Source of the DNA: Paragonimus westermani
Lineage: Eukaryota > Platyhelminthes > Trematoda > Plagiorchiida > Troglotrematidae
DNA: 64,000 bases
Assembly: GCA_008508345.1 (NCBI GenBank)
Contig: QNGE01000967.1
Span: 97,770-161,769 of the forward strand
Reading direction: 5' to 3'
The notes beneath the pieces were generated by a model that was not told the DNA's origin, did not search any database, and worked only from the letters and a program-made list of their open reading frames with translations. How positions within the stretch are numbered: position 1 is the stretch's first letter; every line of letters starts with the position of its first letter. Made by a program: the position numbers and the translations under genes. This document shows, piece by piece, positions 48,387-60,640 of this stretch.

Positions 48387-51300
48387 GTCCCTTCCCGCCC
48401 TCTTTTATTTTCTTCTCTCTTCCTATATAGGGTTTATTTTTCTTCATGGTTGTGTGACAGTCAAGTATGTGTGAACCACTAATGTATTGCTGTATATGAT
48501 GATGATGATCCATCCTGTTGATATGAGACACTTCCGGTCATGTGTGATTTTGTACTCGGTAGCAAGCCTGTCTTCGTAAAGTTGTCGACTTTTCCTTTTT
48601 ATGAATCCACAATGGTTTCTGTTTTTTCTTCCTCCCTCCTTTATTCAAACGCCTATACTTAATAACCACACTGCTAATTCGTGACTCATTGTCAGGATCA
48701 ACGGCAGCCTAAGCTATTGTATCCACGGGTGCGACTCGAAGCTGAAAATCCTGATCAAGACAATGAGAGAAGCTTTAATCTATAGTCTATATAGTCTACA
48801 CAGTAATCCGCCCAACAAGAATTGTCACCTGGATGGGGCAAGAGATTCTTCGAGAGTAGTGTCTCTTGTCTTGAATCGTATAATTTCAATGTCAGGAAAT
48901 CCAACTAATCTAAGTAACACAAAAACCTTAGAAATAAACGAGTTGTTGAAAACTGGAACCTCGTCGAGATTTTCATCAATAGTACAGACTCTTACAGGAA
49001 GTATAGTGTTGAGTGACCCCAGCTAACAACTGGCTTCGACGATTGCTCAGTTGCCATAAAAAGGTGTGATGACACGCCGTAGGACATAATCTCAAATTGG
49101 CATGACATTTAAGCTAGAAGGCGACCGAAGTTACACCACCCAGTATTTACTGTCATACAACAGCATCGTTAAAATCAGGCCTAGATACTAATCGGCTGTT
49201 CAGACCTAGGCAAGTCTCGAAGGTTTGACCACTTATTCAAGGCTTGCAATTAGGCTAAGAAGAATAAGAGGAAAATTCTACTTCACAAAACGTACTTCAG
49301 TTAGTCGCAGTTTCAGTAAGCCCCCACGTATTGGGTAAACCTGACCTATTCCTTCTTAGGTTACACTAAAAAGACATTTATCGTCACCACGTAGCTTGAG
49401 TTAATAAGCCCAGACTTAATAACGAAATCTCTTAGAACTTTTGTACACCCACGTCTAAAGGACATCATACGCCTCAAGGCATATTCGATAACGGTTAGTT
49501 TAGGATGGTTCAAAGAACAAAATCGGTGGGGATTTTGTTATATACTGGTTGGGTGACGTTTAGATATGACTTGTCCAGAGAGACGTGAAAATGCCTCTGG
49601 ATCTAATTTGTGTACTTCAGTTACCCACACAGAGGTCAGAGCATGAACAAGCTGGGTTCGGTACAACTGGACTGTCATACTTTTACTTCACGGGAGAAAA
49701 CCTACAAAACGTTTCTTGAACAGTTCTGGGAAGCCACTCTCCAAACTTACCTTATATGATGTTTTTTGCCTTGTAAACGCTTTTTAAGGGAGTGTTTCAG
49801 TCTTAATTGGAGTGCTGGGTTAGCAACATTTCTGGAATGTTTGTGCATAAACATTTACAAACCTATGTGAACTAGGTCGCATATATCGAATTATTATCAA
49901 GAGAGTTTAATCATTACTATATGTAATTTCAAGTATAAATGTTGGGGTTATGTCGTATGAGCTAGGTTTAAACTAAATGACAATCCCTTGCACTTTAACT
50001 TTGTAACTTGGTTTCTAAGCCCGAAGTACAAATGCAAAAGCAACACAGCTCAGAACAGTGCCCTATCTGTCAGTTAATCCACACCATGTGCATTGATTCT
50101 CTGAGAGTGCACTTGGATAACCTTTGATCAGTCAACAGGTAACTGAGGAGCTAATAATGTGCAACCTAAAAGTAATTTGTATACGGTTAATCAGCATCAT
50201 CAACGTAATCAGGAAACGAAATATCTTGTCATATTGGATTGTCGAATACCGTTAGAAGAAATATCGAAGTGAACAGGTGATGACGTAATCACAAGCTATA
50301 GGAGAAACCTTGACTACTGTTGAGTTACAGTAGGAGGCGCTGCCTACTTAAATTGGGGTAGCATAGACCGCTGACATCAGACATGACACTGCAAACATGA
50401 GACAGTCGGCTCATTTTCACACAGCTTTCCATTCATTTTTATTCTTCACCTCAGTTATCAGTGAGGAACAGCAACTGTTTCATTGGTACAATGCTTCAGG
50501 GTATCGCTCGATGTTTGCATTGTATTCATGAACAAAGAAAAGATCATATAACAGAGCAAACTACAAACACACACTTAAAAACCAATTCTCTATTTAAACA
50601 ATGTTTGGTTTCTTCTTCGTTTTTTTGTTACCAGAAGCTCCGAGAGATTAATAAACTGATTGAACAGCAATGTCAATGGGATATACTCTAAATGAACACA
50701 AAAGTACAAACGCGTCCTATTATTAGCCCCACACACGCTACTTTGGTGGTGTGCCCTCCAACGCTAGTTTGCGTTCAAACGAATACGGAACAAAACACAA
50801 AAACAAGAAAAGTCACCAGCTGACCGGTTGCCCATAGTGATCGTTTTGGCGCTGACCCAAGATGGCAGTCGCAAGATACACGCGTACATTTAAACACCAT
50901 TTTACTTAGTCTTGGTTACCACTAACAAGTAGCGCGCAGCTGATCCGGCAGAATGGTACATATTGAAGGTTACTGAGATGTACTGTAATGAGGACGATGT
51001 TCGATAAACCGGGTCATGAAAACATCTGTACTGTTTGCAACATTAGTGGCGATTAACCATGGAAACCGGATGTTACTAGATGAATTCATTGTCGGCACAA
51101 CTGAAGTTGCTTAAAAGCAAGAAAGATGTCAGTTTATGGAGGGCAGCAAATCAACCGGGCAAGCAAGTCTTGATGTGGAAATATCCGTTTTCCATTGGTG
51201 AACAGAAAATCTTGCTGACAGGCATTTACTCCACCATACTAATGATAATCATCATAAGTGTATTCTCTCACATTTAATCATTCTGAATCACTAATCAGTT

Positions 51301-54300
51301 ATGAGGAACTGCCTATGATCAAACTCCATTAGCACGTAATACACAAACCATGCAGAACTCATGTAAACCAAATTATCTGAACAAATAACAGAGGACAGGG
51401 CCAAGCAGAGCAGTTTTACGATATATGCATCTTCCGAAGGAACGGAAGTAATGTACAATCCATCTCAAAAAAAGTGTCTGAAAGTAAACAGGGTATTCAA
51501 ATCGGTTCAGTTGCAACGTTGAGGAGCAACGACTTAATCATGTCCACAGCGTGAATCTGTTGGTGGAGCAGTTACATTCATTCGGTAAGTTATAAAAATG
51601 TAGAAACTGAGACTCACGCATTCGGGCAACTTCGCCAGGACAAATAATTCATGGAGTGAAATGCAAATTTCACCATAGATGGACAATGATAACATAAACA
51701 GAATGTTGCAAATTGTTGAACACCGTAAGCTCAACAAAATATAAGCTGAGTAGGTTATGATTTCAGCGTTTCATCAGTTTCACCTAAATTACTACGAGCT
51801 CTGACTGAGGAATCTGAGTAACTGTTACAAGAATAGGTCATGCGGTTATTGTCTGGCTTCCTCCATCGTAACGAGTGCATAAACTGGCGTAGGGGAGTAG
51901 CCCAGTTTGTCACTTATATCCAAATAAAATCGGTTCATTTGGAATGAATTAATGCACACCATTGACTAATCGTAAGAGAGTTAAGTATAGGCTGCAATAC
52001 AACACGGCACCGCTATGCTGAACGTCGTTATAACGCAGAGTTATAACTGAAAAAGTGTCTGGCTCCGAAATGTCTTCATCGAAAGGAGAAAAGCATGCGT
52101 TCATTGTAACAAAAAATCTCACTATAAGTGACAAACTAACCATCCACAACAACATTTGCGTTCGCTATAATTCAGTGAACAGAGTGAACCACAGCTCAAA
52201 CAACATTCCATCAGTAAGCGTATCGCCAAATACAGTTGCACAACTCGTACACATGACTATGCATCCTATCAGGCACGTTAAAGTGAGTTCAACCTGTGCA
52301 CAACTAAATTGCTATGTACGACTGTACAGAGCACACTGCATTATCGGGACCAAGCGGACAAGGGATCAGAAAGAAAAGCTTCTGTGTCTGCCTTGCAGGT
52401 TAGGTACAAACATACTGCCTGCTTCGCCTGATCAGCTTGATGTGGCAAAATTGAAATAAGCGACTTACGTAAACAGCCCCAGATAGCTGAACTGAGTGAC
52501 AACTAGATGCGAACACTGTCCAGAGGAAGTGTTCAGTCACATTCAGTTAAGTGAACGACGTTACAATAACATGGACACATGAACTGGATACCAAGGGGAA
52601 TAGTTTAACAAGGTTTCCCAAATGGATTGAGCAGAATGATAGCAAAAAACCTCAGAACACCATCCTTGATTGTGTTCAACATTTCAAACTACACTGAGAG
52701 GATGAGTTGTTTAAGTTACCAACTGTTGTAGATATGCTAGCTTTCATGAAACATATAACTTGTAACCGTCAGTCCAAGAAAGTAAGGGAGCGAAGCAATG
52801 CGAACCACGACCGACATTCTCGCTTAAGACATTTACGAAGTTATCAGCTTGGATGGCAGCAATGCAGAGATCAAATCGAACTAAGTTGTGGAGGAAACTA
52901 TGACGGATAGGGACATGGTTATACAGCTTAGTTCTAATACCGACACAGATGGGTGTGGAACTAATAATGAAGAATTACCATTTCTCCCTGTGGCCGGGTC
53001 TAGCAAACTGGATTGCACAACCGTGATGCACCATTTCGGTAAGCAAAATGGTATCGATTCTGTTTCAAACCCTGACGAAGCAGTTGCACACAACACGACG
53101 GGCAGATCTCACCGAAGGTTGGTCTGCATGTATGCTTGGTAAACCTGACTGCAGCAAAACACATGGTGTGCAGGTTTTCTGTTGAGCCACACAAAAAAGA
53201 AATCGTAATGAGTGTCAGATCGAACTATCAGACCAGAAGCTATTTTACGGCAAATTCGGGAAGTGATTTGGGTACTTACTAAAGTTCGGGAGTTTCCACG
53301 ATGAAATGACCATTAGAACAGATTATTTTATGGTTTGCGGGTTTCGGTGCAAAGACACTCAACCGTAACAGATAGACGGTAGTCGCGTTTTTGCCAATGA
53401 TAAAGTACGACTTAAGGGAGCAAGTTGGAACACGAGCATCAAGCAAGGGGTTTATGACAGCTGAGACAATTCACTCCCATTAAATATGGACATCACAGAG
53501 CTAACAAATACAGTCCTTAATAAATCCCAAGACAAGATCTCAAGATAATCCGATATTTTACAGCCAAATTTGGCACACTATCTTAGATTGTAAGGTGTTA
53601 ATGTTAAACCAGCCCTGCTGTTCGTAGAAATTAGACAGCACCAATATGCTCTTAATGGGTTAATGAGGGAAATCACGACAAGAATCGTAACAAATCGTAG
53701 TATCACAACCATGGATACGCACTATGCACTCTAAGACAAGAAGGTGTGTGACTCAAGTACTAAATGTATGGGTACTGGTCGAACTGGGAAGATTACACAA
53801 GTAGGGATCAATATGTTGTTTGCGTGAATCGGTAATCCAACAGAGGACGAGCGCGCACCATGGTCTTATGCGGAAGTAGGCAACGAAAACAGGTTATCTC
53901 TAACCCCACCATGCCACAAGATGCAGCATATATCAAGTTCATAAGAGTAAACATTTAAACTACTGGGCGAACGTGATTGAGTGTGCGTGTGGTCGTCAAA
54001 CTACCTCGACCAACAAGCACTTCTGAACTGTTCGTCTCCGCATGAAACAAGAGGACGACCTTCTTTCTGAGGTGAATAAGATAACCTAGGGTCCATTGCT
54101 TGGTGGCCAATACAGCGAACTGTCGTTCGGAATTGAAACCAACGCGCGATATCTTCACAAGAACGTGCAACAGGCACAAAGAGAATATCCTTGGCTGGAT
54201 TATCGGAAAATGGAAAGGCCCATTTTCCTTCATCATGAACACAGACAACACCGTATAAAGTGAGGGCTCACTTCTTACAAAACTTTGAATGGGAATTTGC

Positions 54301-55519
54301 GATCTCCAGTAAAAGATAAGTGCAAACCCCATGACCCTGATGCACAGAGCTGATAGTAGCATAATTTACGAAAGGATGGAATGTGACAAATGACGGGCGA
54401 ACGACAATCCTTGAAGTTGACATCTTAACCGGAGGGTGAGTGAAGTGAAACTGCGAGCGGTGAGTAAAATGAGATTGCTTATGCCAACACATCGGAGTTA
54501 TTTCTGTCATTCGTGCTACGTACGAACGTAACCTTCCAATAAAACAATGCTCCAATATATACACTACTACAGCTAGCCTGTGGTCCTAACCCAAGGCCTA
54601 TCAAGAATACTTGGAGAGTATTTCGTCGACAACTAAGATTTTAGGGTCCGCAACTCCGTGATGAAGTAACAGCATAGCTAAAGATCAGAATGGAATGATC
54701 CAAGTCCAATCTATCTTGCGTAATTTGTTAAGAACATGTCGAAGTGATGTACTGAAATCCCAGAACAAAACATGAGATACACGTCCGATCATCCTCCGTC
54801 AGTAGACTGTCTACAGATGTGGTCTTATAACCTTGTCCCTGTCATGCATTCAATTAGAAATGGACGTTATCACGTCAATTTTCACTGTTATGAGGTATAA
54901 TGAAAGCAACCATTTGACCGAGAAACTAAAACAACGCAGAACACTGAAGCAAACTTATCCGTGAAATGATGGGCGGCTTTGTCGTGAGAGCAGCATTGCA
55001 ACAGGGCGGCTTGGGATGGTGCGGACATCAGAGTTAATTACAGTCGAATGCAAAACAGTCCGAACAAGCAATCTCTAATTGTTTGAATCAGTACAGAAGA
55101 GCTTGATGTCGAATTTCTTTCAGCTTATGCGTAAGGAAACAGTGTCTCACCATGCACGCGTAATTGTCAAAATAACTTATGTTCAATAAGACCTGTTTAA
55201 ATCGATGTGCCACTGACCGCGTTCGATAAACTAACAACTGCTAAGTGTAATGAATAAACACAATTGACATTTAAGAGTTCAAACTGAATAGCTACATTTA
55301 TGTACTCAAATATCTTGCCGAACTGTTATCTTGGTAATTTGCCGTCGACGTCCATTACCGTTTTATTCAGGCTAAACCACAGAGAAAATGCCCCACAGAC
55401 CCTCTAACTGAAGCAACGCACCGAGTTTTTTGTACATACATTCATGCCCTTATGTAGGTGTGGGTAACGTGAAAGTTTGGGATAATCACAGTATGCACTG
55501 TTTTGGCTAAAATGGCCTC

Positions 55520-55664
55520 CTGATGGTTGAGAACAGTGGTGTTGTTCGTAGCTCGGGTTGATGGTTTTGGTATTGATATGTTCGCCGAGCTTGGCATTTA
55601 GGTTGCAAACGTTTCATCACCAAGCGAGGTGACATCATCAGTGCGTAAGTGTTTCAGCGTATAG
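55520..55664 (+). repeat. Single copy of the 26-kb palindrome unit
   Basis: It matches 26222-26364 in the same orientation with few differences. On the - strand it holds CTGATGA, a stem of GTCACC with GGTGAT, and GAAAC, as in the palindromic pair. Unlike that pair, it has no inverted partner next to it. Confidence 0.75.
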
Positions 55665-56341
55665 TTTTGAATGTGGCGTTTGGTGAAGTTGGATCGATGC
55701 CTGCTCTTACATAGCAGAGTGGGTTGACCTACTGGCCTGAATTCTGGTTGGTCGTCTTAGACTACCTGAACGGATGCGAAATCCTCGTTTCAGGTGGTAA
55801 CAAAGGTAAGAGAGAACTCTCCGACCTGGAAGACGCAAAGCGTTTTCCAAACAACAGTTTATCCACTCAACTCAATTAACACGTTTTCCGCAGAGTAGCT
55901 AAACAAAACAATACTACCATGACACTCCTTGTCAACCAGTTCAACGTGGGGAACAAAAACTGTACAGGGTAACCGGGTTCCCATGCAGTTAGCAGGAAAA
56001 CGGAAACAAGTGGGACAGCATTTTCTCTATAGAAAACCTGAAAGTCGAGAAATATTAGAACCGAAAATGTTTTTAAAAGGAATTTATCGGGAATGCAAAT
56101 GTAAAGATTGTGTGGGCCGGTCGCATTTATTCTAGTGGAGTCCGCTTGATTCGGAACCCAGAAGAAACCAGCTGGTAACCATCATTAGTCCAAAATAACC
56201 ACACCAGTTCAGACAAGATGGTAACATTCTGAACCTGACGAGTAACCTTTACTGACACTGCTTAGCCCCATTACTAGCATGTTGCTCGAAATACCAAGCC
56301 TCCTAATGTACATGATACACGCATTTTCTTTCCCCTATTAG

Positions 56342-56601
56342 TGTTTCTGGGCGCAATTGAGACACACAAATTGGATAAGGACAAGATCCGTTTCGAGGTT
56401 CGCATTCAAGAGACATGGCGAGTGGACGGAGTGGCCGGTCGTTTATTGCCAAAAAAAGCCTCGGCCAACTTGCCACCATTTCCGATTTGGGCTAAAACAC
56501 AGGAATCTGTACTGACCAACAACCGTGGCCAAAAAATTCGCTGCTTATGTCCTGACTTCAAACCGGGAGAAGTCTATCTATTTCTGACACAGTCTTATCA
56601 G
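56342..56601 (+). CDS. Netrin, main NTR-domain exon
   Basis: A 260-bp internal exon with a strong acceptor (TTTCCCCTATTAG) and donor GTTAGT. The first two bases complete a Val codon begun at 25133; 86 codons follow and it ends in phase 0. It encodes an OB-fold-like NTR core: FLGAIETHKLDKDKIRFEVR, then ETWR, an RGQKIRCLCPDFKPG segment and EVYLFLTQ. The CxCPxxKPG-x-YLxL pattern is diagnostic of netrin and related C345C modules. Together with the next exon's WRESWRRRL segment it favours netrin over other NTR proteins such as complement C3 or TIMP. The loop between residues about 30 and 55 (rich in Pro and Ala) is longer than in vertebrate netrins. Confidence 0.92.
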
Positions 56602-57498
56602 GTTAGTGAGAGAAAAGGCTTGTTTTCGTATATAAAACCAGCTATTATTTCTAAAAAGGTTATTACCGAATATCCAGGAAACCGTCACTAGGGTATGAAA
56701 ATCTAGAAAGTGACATGCCGTGGGTGATAAGAAGCACTGCAGTTTGATAAAGATAAGCAGGACTGAAAATGATACCAACCTGGGGACAAATGGGCCTGTC
56801 GCATACCTGGCTACCGAGCCGAGATCAGAACAACCGTGGTCTGAGCCCCATTGAGCGACCTCTTATGCAGAACCAGCGAGGTTTACACTAACGATTGCTA
56901 CTGGGCGATAAGAATGGACCGTTGTCAAATTCCACGGCTTTGGATTAAGCGATTCGGTTGTTTAAATCTGACATGCATCCACATGATTTTGTCTAATCAT
57001 CACACCCTACAAACTAATGTAGCAGCCCACTGCCGATTCGAATGGTTAGCGCCGATCGACTACAGTTCCGCATCCCGCAGCTTGTTCACGAGTTGAGTTC
57101 TTAAACAAGAAACCACTCCAGTCCAGTCCCATGATAGCATCGATTCAGGCTTGATAAAGTTCAAAATCCCCGTTGGATAGCATATGACTACTTTCATATA
57201 CACAAACAATGAATACTGTCGAGTTGCTGATAACCCGGATGTGAAGCATCGAGTGAATAGATTATATCAGCCACTGAATCACTCATTCACTTATATGATG
57301 CGGTTTGGATGTGAATCAGTTGTGGAAGCCGCAGGCAACTGTGTCATGCGTTCCAGCGAATGTATTGAAAAATGCTCGCAGTGAAAGTAGTCGAGCATTC
57401 ACATTTGGTGACTTAGTCATGCCTAAATTGATTTCAATAATAGAGTGGTCAACACGGTTGTCTCATGAAACCGTGATTAGAGTGCTAACCCCGACCAT
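56602..57498 (+). other. Last netrin intron, 5' part
   Basis: Starts with donor GTTAGT. No feature was recognised up to the inserted LTR. The intron (56602-58643, 2042 bp) resumes after the LTR at 58029 and ends in a somewhat weak acceptor, CCAAAAAG. Confidence 0.7.
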
Positions 57499-58028
57499 TG
57501 TGGAGCGAGAAGGCGTCCAATAAAGCAAAATCTTTATTGACCAATACGCTAGTCCTCATGCCACACGCGCGCTCGCGTTTATTAGTCATCATTCCGGACC
57601 ACAACACCCCCAGGTTTCCGCTCACGCATCGTGTGCACCTCTGCCCGGTTTATGTGCGTGATCGGCGCCGTCTATCGGGGGGTTTTCTGCCTGCCATTCT
57701 TCACCTTCTGGTCCGATTTCGTTGAGCGATGACTCGTCCGGTTGCTCTTGTTCTCCTCCATCTATCTCCACTGGCTTCTGAGCGTAGTCCACGACCGCTT
57801 CGCGATATTCCTGCGAATGTTGGAATAGTCGCGCCTCCGATTTCGTCGTCCCTTTTATTTTCCCTGCCATGTCTCCCCATTGGTCCGATCCAGTCGAGCG
57901 ATGACTCATCCGGTAGCCCCCGCTGTCCCCGATCCGCTCATTGTGGGGTTTTGGACGTGCCTCCCCCGCGTCGAGGTATTGCGCCTAGTGTTGGAATACT
58001 CACACATCCGGCCTGAGTAACCACCACA
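57499..58028 (-). mobile_element. LTR, inverted copy in netrin intron
   Basis: On the - strand it begins TGTGGTGG and ends CCACA, and matches 7710-8239 over its full 530 bp with moderate divergence. The poly(A)-signal hairpin is kept (57518-57539), as is the internal duplication of about 175 bp. Flanking bases (CCAT on the left, ATAG on the right) do not form a TSD. This may mean old age, a recombined junction or one end of a fuller element. A 95-codon open frame inside (57622-57909) is an accident of the GC-rich LTR. Confidence 0.78.
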
Positions 58029-58643
58029 ATAGTACAGATATGCACTATTGGCGAGCTCAACCAAGAACAAAACTCGAGTCCAATTCATATTTGTGAAAGA
58101 GAAGCGCTGGAATGTCTATCTGAATGGAAAGGTTGCGGTCAGAGGTGAGTGAATTTCAATTTGAAACTAAGTCGTCTGCATCGTCCTCTAAGTGAACTGT
58201 TGAAAAACTGCCATCACGGTTTTGAAGAACAATACATGAGGTCATAAGACGACTCCAAATGACAGCTAATGTCAGGTAAGGTGACCTGCTCACTTCACCT
58301 TTCGAAAAAACTATTACCGCTTTCTATGGCTGCACGGGCTTATCAAGTAGGGAGAACGGAAGTGTGAGTTCATTAAACCGAAAGTTCACAATCAATTACT
58401 GTCGCCTGGATATGCACACCCAGAGGACTTGTGAACCCACCTCACCAACTTTTGTTGTCACTCTAGTTGTAAAAAAATAATGCGTTTGAAAGTGAAAATA
58501 ATCTTTTCCACTTATTCCACATAACCAAAAAGTAAAACAAGGGAACGAAATAGCCCGACAGCCTGACATGCGACAAATTCACCATCAATTGTCCTTCTTT
58601 AATCACATTTTTTGTTTGACCACTTGACTCCTAATCCAAAAAG

Positions 58644-59036
58644 GTCCCGAATGACAATCGTATGGAGCTGATGTTAGACACCCAAAGCATAGTCCTACCA
58701 TGGCGGGAATCATGGCGGCGCCGGTTGAACAGGTTCGTTCGGCGAGCCGCCAAGGGTCGATGCCGTGGAGTGACACAGGACAACGGTCCACGTGCCAATG
58801 GTGCGCGCATCGAAAGAGTTCAGCGACTTCGCACTGTACCCGGTTACTATGCGGCCAATTTCGAATCCGACCAAATAGTTAGCGACGGTCCGCTCCGTCG
58901 CACATCCATGCGCCGAGCGCCGGTCAGTAGACCGTCAGGATCGCAACCATTCCTACGACTGACTTCCGATCAAGCGACTAATCAAGGCCACAGATCCCAA
59001 AGTAACCAACCGCAATTTACTTACTATAACCCATAA
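58644..59036 (+). CDS. Netrin, terminal coding exon
   Basis: The exon starts in phase 0 after CCAAAAAG and encodes 130 codons plus stop. The first part, IVLPWRESWRRRLNRF followed by KGRC, matches the conserved end of netrins, where a W-R-x-x-W motif, an Arg/Lys-rich helix and a final Cys close the NTR module. In most family members the protein ends a few residues after that Cys. Here about 88 more residues follow, rich in Arg, Ser, Gln and Pro and ending FTYYNP, with no recognised domain. The start at 58644 is set by phase and by the peptide VPNDNRMEL joining the YLFLTQSYQ of the previous exon. The acceptor is poor in pyrimidines at its last positions, so it could shift by a few bases. Confidence 0.88.
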   Translation, partial: VPNDNRMELMLDTQSIVLPWRESWRRRLNRFVRRAAKGRCRGVTQDNGPRANGARIERVQRLRTVPGYYAANFESDQIVSDGPLRRTSMRRAPVSRPSGSQPFLRLTSDQATNQGHRSQSNQPQFTYYNP

Positions 59037-59054
59037 ATGGCATATGACAATAGC

Positions 59055-59060
59055 AATAAA
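59055..59060 (+). promoter_or_regulatory. Possible netrin poly(A) signal
   Basis: AATAAA lies 18 nt after the stop codon. Such a short 3' untranslated region is possible but unusual; the true site may be farther on. The same hexamer occurs at 60435-60440 in the duplicated copy. Confidence 0.3.
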
Positions 59061-59260
59061 TATCAACTAGTATCCTCTCACCAGTACTCCGTCGAAAAAA
59101 CTGAAATTTCAATGGACTGCATTCGCGCTGCTTCTAATACATAACATCACGTTTAATACTGTCCGCAGTCTTATCGTTCATTCATAACTTTTCAACTGTA
59201 GTAATACGTAAATTCATAACTGCACAAAAATGAAGAGGAAACTAAACCACTTATTCAAGT

Positions 59261-59261
59261 N
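59261..59261. other. Single-N assembly junction
   Basis: The only ambiguous base in the window. It sits exactly between two identical 1379-bp blocks, so it marks a scaffold join of overlapping contigs rather than an ordinary unknown base. Confidence 0.95.
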
Positions 59262-60640
59262 GGTCCGATCCAGTCGAGCGATGACTCATCCGGTAGCCCC
59301 CGCTGTCCCCGATCCGCTCATTGTGGGGTTTTGGACGTGCCTCCCCCGCGTCGAGGTATTGCGCCTAGTGTTGGAATACTCACACATCCGGCCTGAGTAA
59401 CCACCACAATAGTACAGATATGCACTATTGGCGAGCTCAACCAAGAACAAAACTCGAGTCCAATTCATATTTGTGAAAGAGAAGCGCTGGAATGTCTATC
59501 TGAATGGAAAGGTTGCGGTCAGAGGTGAGTGAATTTCAATTTGAAACTAAGTCGTCTGCATCGTCCTCTAAGTGAACTGTTGAAAAACTGCCATCACGGT
59601 TTTGAAGAACAATACATGAGGTCATAAGACGACTCCAAATGACAGCTAATGTCAGGTAAGGTGACCTGCTCACTTCACCTTTCGAAAAAACTATTACCGC
59701 TTTCTATGGCTGCACGGGCTTATCAAGTAGGGAGAACGGAAGTGTGAGTTCATTAAACCGAAAGTTCACAATCAATTACTGTCGCCTGGATATGCACACC
59801 CAGAGGACTTGTGAACCCACCTCACCAACTTTTGTTGTCACTCTAGTTGTAAAAAAATAATGCGTTTGAAAGTGAAAATAATCTTTTCCACTTATTCCAC
59901 ATAACCAAAAAGTAAAACAAGGGAACGAAATAGCCCGACAGCCTGACATGCGACAAATTCACCATCAATTGTCCTTCTTTAATCACATTTTTTGTTTGAC
60001 CACTTGACTCCTAATCCAAAAAGGTCCCGAATGACAATCGTATGGAGCTGATGTTAGACACCCAAAGCATAGTCCTACCATGGCGGGAATCATGGCGGCG
60101 CCGGTTGAACAGGTTCGTTCGGCGAGCCGCCAAGGGTCGATGCCGTGGAGTGACACAGGACAACGGTCCACGTGCCAATGGTGCGCGCATCGAAAGAGTT
60201 CAGCGACTTCGCACTGTACCCGGTTACTATGCGGCCAATTTCGAATCCGACCAAATAGTTAGCGACGGTCCGCTCCGTCGCACATCCATGCGCCGAGCGC
60301 CGGTCAGTAGACCGTCAGGATCGCAACCATTCCTACGACTGACTTCCGATCAAGCGACTAATCAAGGCCACAGATCCCAAAGTAACCAACCGCAATTTAC
60401 TTACTATAACCCATAAATGGCATATGACAATAGCAATAAATATCAACTAGTATCCTCTCACCAGTACTCCGTCGAAAAAACTGAAATTTCAATGGACTGC
60501 ATTCGCGCTGCTTCTAATACATAACATCACGTTTAATACTGTCCGCAGTCTTATCGTTCATTCATAACTTTTCAACTGTAGTAATACGTAAATTCATAAC
60601 TGCACAAAAATGAAGAGGAAACTAAACCACTTATTCAAGT
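59262..60640 (+). repeat. 1379-bp duplicated block, copy 2
   Basis: Exact copy of 57882-59260. Its first 147 bp (59262-59408) are the 5' end of the - strand LTR, cut off at the junction. After 60640 unique sequence begins. Confidence 0.97.
60024..60416 (+). pseudogene. Duplicate of netrin terminal exon (probable assembly artefact)
   Basis: Identical to 58644-59036, including the acceptor and the stop. It lacks any preceding NTR exon of its own. If the N junction is a failed overlap, this exon and 58644-59036 are one and the same. Confidence 0.85.

Larger units (their letters stand above)
46684..48509 (+). mobile_element. LINE, 5'-truncated second copy
   Basis: It starts inside the reverse transcriptase and runs to a (GAT)n tail at 48497-48509. 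Same family as the copy at 27880-31766, judging by shared protein blocks. The reverse transcriptase part is riddled with stops; the C-terminal part is much better preserved. A simple ATA-rich insert lies at 47615-47660. Confidence 0.8.
25134..56341 (+). other. 31.2-kb netrin intron
   Basis: The donor is GTGAGT at 25134 and the acceptor TTTCTTTCCCCTATTAG ends at 56341. Phases on both sides agree. It houses both LINE copies, the mariner-like remnant, the palindromic repeat and two SINE-like copies. One part (31171-32569) is probably lengthened by about 700 bp through an assembly duplication. Sub-stretches 25134-26221, 26465-27879, 32570-34917, 35049-36961, 37334-40394, 40771-42870, 45390-46091, 48510-55519 and 55665-56341 show no recognisable gene or element. 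Confidence 0.85.
57882..59260 (+). repeat. 1379-bp duplicated block, copy 1
   Basis: Identical to 59262-60640 with a constant offset of 1380. It begins inside the LTR and covers the end of the last netrin intron, the terminal exon and about 220 bp of 3' sequence. It is followed directly by one N. Confidence 0.97.

Noticed and set aside
52055..52459. 134-codon open frame on the + strand
   Set aside because: No domain, no splice or promoter context, and average AT-rich composition; most likely chance.
53955..54362. 135-codon open frame on the - strand
   Set aside because: No recognisable motif and no supporting splice sites; treated as chance.
55929..56135. Frame with a Cys-rich end (ECKCKDC), considered as a laminin-EGF exon of netrin
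   Set aside because: It lacks the spacing of a laminin-EGF repeat, would fall between two NTR exons that already join in phase, and has no fitting splice sites.
57622..57909. 95-codon open frame on the - strand, hydrophilic and gene-like
   Set aside because: It lies wholly inside the LTR; the corresponding region of the other LTR copy has a different, non-conserved frame, so it is not under coding constraint.
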